Part shown: piece after piece, positions 59,030 through 64,000 of the stretch
Position numbering within the stretch: position 1 is the stretch's first letter
Layout: each line of letters opens with the position of its first letter
Assembly: GCA_037367405.1 (NCBI GenBank)
Contig: JAZKJV010000153.1
Span: forward strand, 62,001 to 126,000
DNA from: Ottelia alismoides
Taxonomy: Eukaryota; Streptophyta; Magnoliopsida; Alismatales; Hydrocharitaceae
Length of the DNA stretch: 64,000 nt
Direction: 5' to 3'
Translations under genes and position numbers: made by a program
Notes under the pieces: model-generated
What the model saw: only the letters and a program-made list of their open reading frames with translations
Databases searched by the model: none
Told to the model about the DNA's origin: nothing

Positions 59030-62000
59030 TAATAATCGGTAATTGTAGTATAGGAGACGGATTTCGGTCGATCAAAAACCACAATCTTTGAATGTTGTGG
59101 AAGATTTTTACTTGGCAAGTTTACCAAGGTCGAACACAGGGAACGATGATTTTTAGTTGCGCAGTTTGAAATCAAGTTAAATAATTAATAAATGTTAATT
59201 AATTTATGTATTGCAAAAATATACAATGCAGTGATGGAAATGCTATGCAAAAAATTGAGCAGAGAAGAATTATGCCCAGGATCTGTGATTTGAAAAGTAT
59301 TAATCTTCAAATAATATGATCAATATCATCAAAATTAATCACAACTCAAAATATATTTGAGTTAATGCTTCAGGTTGATATTCGGAACAATTTGAAGCAA
59401 GAAATCCATCCTTAAAATATCTTTGAATCAATTCCTCGAATAGTTAGCCATAAACTTAGAGGAATGGATCTAAATAAGTCCCCAGTAAAAATCTAAAATA
59501 TGAGATTAATCATCAATAATCACAAGAGTTCAAAATCATCATCCAACCTCCTGCAAAAGTTTATCATTAAATTCTCAAGCACAAATATGTCAAAATGAGC
59601 CTACATATGTCAACAGAAATCCTCAAATAATACTTATCCAAAAATCAATCTCCGATCTGTCCACAAATTATGCAAGGAGATAGAGCATGAAAATAGCTTC
59701 AAAATGACATATTATATGCTAAAATCGGAGTCTTTATGAGAAAGATATGCTAAATTGAAGTTTCAGGGACTAAATGTAATTAAAATAAAATTTTTCTTTT
59801 AAAATGGTCCATAGAGGGGCTTATCTGTAATTTCTGAAAGTCGGAGAGGCTTTTCTGCAATTTACCCAGGAGGGAGGTATTTATGTAATTTCAGAAACTT
59901 GCAGGGGCTTCAATGCAATTTTCCCAATTTGCACGTGCGATACACGTGCCTCAGGAGGTTCGGCGGTCAGGGCCAAGGCTCGGGCGACCGAGGCTCAGGC
60001 TCGGGAGGTGAAGCGGTGGCTCGGGTGCGGAGGCGAAGGTTCGGGGAGTCCGAGCCTCTAGGCTAGAGCCTAGGCCCGGACTGGATGATGTGGCAGGCGG
60101 TGGGCCGTTGGATCAAGGGCAGCTTGCCCGATCCGACGGCAACAGTACGTTGCCGGCTGAAGAAGGCGAAGGCGAGGCGGCGCTCGAGGCACGGAGGCTG
60201 AGCGATGGTGGCAGGCCATTGGCCGGTCGACACACGATCGGTCAAGGCGTAGGAGGCCGAGCCGTGAGGCGGAGGTGGTCGAGCGGTGGTGGCGAGGCCC
60301 TGGCCGAGGCTCTTCCTGCGAGGCGGAGGGGCTCAGTGCGTGGGCGAAAGGCGGAGGTCAGAGGAGACGGCGGTGGCGCGCACGGGGCTCGAGCGTCGTC
60401 GTGTTGACGGAAGTGCCCAGTGGTGATGCTGCGACCGAGCGTGGTAGGGCGAAGGTAGCGGCGCGAGGGCGATGTGGCGAAGGAGGAGCGTCGGGAGCAG
60501 AGGGTTGTTGACGGTGGTGATATGTAGAGAAGGTCGAAAATACAGAGGAAGATAGAGAAAAAGGATAGCATTGGATATGGAGTGGGGATGCCGGAGATTT
60601 TGGGAGAAGGAGTGGCTCTCCCGGTGGTCGCCTCAGAGGAACGGCGAAGATCCTCGAGGCTTGGTTGGTCAAAGGTTGAGCGGCAACACGGGATAGGTAT
60701 CCGTGGATCACACTGCGGTACAAGAGCTTCACGCCGCTGTCACCGGCCGAGCTCCTGAGCTTCCGATGATGGCAGATGGCTTTTGCGTGGGAGAGGGGAA
60801 GGCTTATATAGGAGGATGGCGTGGAGCGTTACGTGGGCGGCCGTAACGGCCGATGAGGGGAGCAACAGCCAGGCGGAGGGGCGGCGACGATTACGAGGGA
60901 GGAGTGGAGCCGTTGGAGAAGATGAACAGAGAAGGGGAGGGGACGGGTCACGTGCCGTGCACGTGCACGTGGGAGGAGAAGGCGGCACGTGCGTGGCACG
61001 TGCGCCAGGAGAGAGAGAGAAGGTGGGGAGCCACGTGGCACGCCTAGGGGCAGCCACAGGGCACCAAAAAAAGTTCAGATTTTTGGAGGGAAAAAGAGAT
61101 AGAAGATGACCTCGGATCGAAAAATTTCCTTCGCGAAAGTTACTCGTCTCGACGAGATCTACAACTTTCATGAAGGATCGGGGACCAAAAGAGTCATCTG
61201 TGAGAAGTGGTATTTTTGGTGGCTCTCCATGTGTATAGAAAACCGACTTTTTGGGATTTTGTATTTTTTGGTGATTTTAAAGGGGATAAAAATTATAGAA
61301 AAAATACAATAAAATACAAGAAAAATCAATTACACACTAATATTTTTTTGGATTTTTAATAGATAAGAAAATAGGGAAATAAAATAGAAGTCAGAAACAC
61401 ACAACTTTTGTACAGACTCACAACGGGCACTTGGACTCGGTCAGTTTCTTTGATTTCATTTTTGATCTGGATTTGGATTTTTGTATCGCTTAATAAAACT
61501 TTCATCAAAGAATAATAATGAAGAAAAAAATAAAATTAATAGAGTTAATTATGTACATGAAAACTTAGGTCGAAAATAGCAAAAAGTCAAAATGCGCAAG
61601 AGAGACCCAAACCCAACTTTCACATATGAGCTCTGAATTTTACGAAATTGGTCTTGTTTTGAAGGTATTTGAAAATGGAGTACTTTAAAAGTGAGTAGAC
61701 CAAAATCGGACACTGTATGTGGGAGATATGCTCATTTTAGTCTGTCAGATGTGAAATTTGACTTTGGGATTATTTGACACTTATTGGCGTTAGTAATTTT
61801 TTTGTATTTTTTATTAATAAAGTTAGTAATATCTACACAATGGAGGTGATTTGGGGTCAATCGGAGTTAGGATGAATTAATTAAAAATGTGAGAAGTTAG
61901 CGGCTTTTTGGGCTAATTTACACATGGAATTTTCTATGCACTTTATGCATGCAGATATTATTTACACAAGCATGATGGCTAATAATACTCTATTAATGAT

Positions 62001-62071
62001 TAATTACAAGTGGATGATGGGGAACAGAGCCTAAATGACTAATTTTAGCATGATGAATACAAGATTCATCA
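59030..62071 (-). mobile_element. Athila LTR, minus orientation, with internal sequence on both sides
   Basis: The LTR starts on the minus strand at TGATGAATCTTGTATTCATCA-type sequence (62071) next to a polypurine tract and ends next to a primer site at 59018. It carries the GCACGTG/CACGTGC stem at 59931-59949, phrases such as TTGCAGGGGCTTCAATGCAA and a GC-rich block at 59940-61050. Several open frames in that block are compositional. The end near 59030 is approximate. Confidence 0.82.
59931..59949 (-). promoter_or_regulatory. GCACGTG/CACGTGC stem-loop in an old LTR
   Basis: A perfect 7-bp stem with a 5-nt loop, at the position equivalent to the CACGTG pair of the young LTR. Confidence 0.6.
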
Positions 62072-62073
62072 TA

Positions 62074-62086
62074 CCCCTATACTTAG
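62074..62086 (-). promoter_or_regulatory. polypurine tract, minus strand
   Basis: CTAAGTATAGGGG on the minus strand lies 2 nt before the TGATGAAT start of the LTR at 62071. It matches the tract of the young element. Confidence 0.8.
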
Positions 62087-63743
62087 ACAATGCTCATCCC
62101 CGAGCATGAATAAATGACTTAGTTGAATACATCCCTGACTGTGCATGTGAATTTTCAAGGCTTAATTCATAGAAGACCCTTAATTTGAGTGATCCTAAAA
62201 TTCTGGGCTCAACCAAGCTTTAATCAAAAGGAACCCAACTTCTCTAATTTTCAGACTCTCTGTTTGTACATATAGTATAACGATATGATTCTTAGTGTAC
62301 TGCATTCATGAGAGTCAAGTCGAGACATCATCCAAAGTTTCAATCCAAGAGACTCTCCTCTAGACCTAATCCTCAACACTAGGGAATAAGTCTATGCTTG
62401 CTTCAGTCAACCGTCTCATTAGTTTGTCAGACTTGAAAGTGTATATGGACGGCCAGATGATGGAGGGCATAGGATTGTATCTAATTTTCTCTCCCTCACA
62501 TTGGAACAAGGGGTCTCTCGAGTGCCTTTTTACACAACACAAGTATTTTTTTTTTGTTGATCAATGTGTCCATCAAGAGAATTTGGAGTCGTCTGCACTT
62601 GTTTTTCTGGGAGTACACCGGGGTGTGTCTCTTTTGAGTATCTAAGATACCTTCGACACCCAGACTTGTAGCATTTACGATGCAGAGCCCTTTTTGGTGT
62701 CAGCCCGACTCCTTGGTCCTAATTAGCGCTTGGTCCAAGTGGACACTTTGAAAATGTTTGGGAGCGCTCGCCATTGATGGAAGCTCTTTTATAATTTGAC
62801 TTGGATAATAGAGCTTTTCTTTGACATTTCATTTTATTTTCTTTTGTTGGCTAGCTCCACTGCTTTTACCAAAAGTTGGCGCACACTGATCAACAATTTT
62901 CATTACGTTTCAACACATACTGGCACTTAGGTCAATATCAAAAAGATAGCATATGAACTTGTTCACATACTGGCTAGGGTTTTGCTGACACTTAGGTTTT
63001 CTGCAGTCTTCATTAACTTTGTCCCATCCTCGAATATCATCAGATCGGGTCTAAACTCAAATCTCCAGTCCTAGTTCCTCAAGTGATATCTCAACTCATC
63101 TCATCAATCATGCAGTTGTGGAAGTGATTTGTGCTGATCATATTCTTTGAAGGTAGAGATGAAGAGTGCAATATAGCGCTCAAATCCTTCAAACTTGGGA
63201 AGTGTGGATTATTAAGTTGAAAACCCTAATGACTAAGGCAGGCTAACTCAGAATCTCAAGATCTCAGAAATCAAGTGTCCTAAAAAATCCTCAAGCCTTG
63301 AGTGATGGTGAATGTGTCAGGAATATATCGACCAAGGAATGCATGAAATGCTTTATGAAATGCAAGACCAGAGTGATGATTTTTTTAATGCAAAAAGTTT
63401 TTTTGGTGTTTTTTTTATTTTGTTCTTTTTTGAAAAACAGGTATTATACACACTACTTATACCCATCCCCGATGTTAGATAAAAACGATTAAAGTACGAG
63501 CTATGGATAAAGTAGATAAAATATATACAAACACACCCCCTATACTTAGATTGTGCTATGTCCTCATGGCATAAAGTGAAATGTAGACATAGCTCGTACG
63601 AAGTATAGATGGGCCAAAAACAGAAAGAGGTGAAGTGATGTATCAACAATGGTATTGGTCCCCCTATACTTAAGCTCAGGTTAGCCCAAGTATAATCGGA
63701 TAATTACATTTGGGGAACTGGGTAGATTTGCGGGTGTACAAGA

Positions 63744-64000
63744 TCAAGGAGGTTTGCGACTGACCTTCTTGCGGGAGTGTAGAGGGAGATAGTATGGAGA
63801 TGTGGAGTGTGATGAAGAGGACCAACCATCGTCGGAGTCATCCTTAGGAGAATAGTAGTGGTCTGCAGAGGATCTCCAACTTTTGTCGATCAGAGGTAAG
63901 TGCCCATGGATCAGAGCGGTACCTATTGCACTTATCTGATGAACCTCATCAGGACCGGACGAGGACTCTTCAGAAATCACCTGATGTCTAAGGTCAAAGG
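63744..64000 (-). CDS. C-terminal part of an unidentified frame in the Athila 3' region
   Basis: The frame is open from the window edge to a TGA at 63744-63746 and gives about 84 residues ending HSRKKVSRKPP. It is serine-rich and acidic in the middle (SPKDDSDDGWSSSSHS) with a basic end. It lies between the expected end of pol and the LTR, where some Athila elements have an env-like frame, but I see no membrane segment and do not recognise the protein. It may be a chance frame. Confidence 0.35.
   Translation of the reverse strand, partial: FDLRHQVISEESSSGPDEVHQISAIGTALIHGHLPLIDKSWRSSADHYYSPKDDSDDGWSSSSHSTSPYYLPLHSRKKVSRKPP

Larger units (their letters stand above)
62072..64000 (-). mobile_element. 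Athila 3' internal region, minus orientation, open at the window edge
   Basis: Sequence upstream (on the minus strand) of the LTR at 62071 contains extra polypurine-tract copies with the core CTAAGTATAGGGG near 63537-63552 and 63661-63672. The same kind of repeated tract marks the post-pol region of the young element. Most of it is non-coding. Confidence 0.75.

Overview
This is a window of nuclear DNA from a flowering plant. It is AT-rich and almost entirely built of transposable elements, with one recognisable host gene. The elements are Ty3/gypsy of the Athila lineage with a tRNA-Asp primer site, Ty1/copia, CACTA, PIF/Harbinger and foldback MITEs. The host gene is a plant-type pectate lyase with GT-AG introns. 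I cannot name the species.

Layout. Positions 1-984 are unassigned. Positions 985-7245 hold decayed Athila pieces: a 3' internal remnant, a plus-strand LTR, a scrap of copia reverse transcriptase, then a minus-strand LTR carrying a foldback MITE. Positions 7246-9199 and 30515-37918 are one decayed minus-strand copia element. It was split by a 21.3 kb Athila element at 9205-30514, which has a perfect 5-bp target duplication (CTCGT) and LTRs about 98.7% identical by my hand count. That element carries, between its primer site and gag, an inverted solo LTR of a related subfamily with its own duplication (CAGGC). Its gag-pol frame is intact except for two in-frame TAG codons and two single-base frameshifts, so it is young but probably not autonomous.

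Positions 39461-44720 hold a second degraded pair of Athila LTRs in opposite orientation. Positions 45775-47202 hold a Harbinger-like element that contains a CACTA-like end. The pectate lyase gene lies on the minus strand (coding 52682 to 47830, five exons, 512 residues) with MITEs in two of its introns. Positions 54110-54427 are a CACTA end cut off by an Athila LTR. Positions 54428-64000 hold two Athila pieces facing each other: LTR, primer site and leader on plus, then leader, primer site, LTR and 3' internal region on minus.

Recurring themes. (1) Plus and minus Athila LTRs sit side by side four times; in the youngest case the primer-binding site lies in the 25-nt loop of a potential hairpin of about 3.6 kb. 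(2) Diverged LTRs keep the same short stem-loops: a palindrome at the LTR tip and paired CACGTG boxes. (3) Polypurine-tract copies downstream of pol are paired with inverted copies of themselves. (4) The gag-protease region carries a run of mini-hairpins with CTGA loops.
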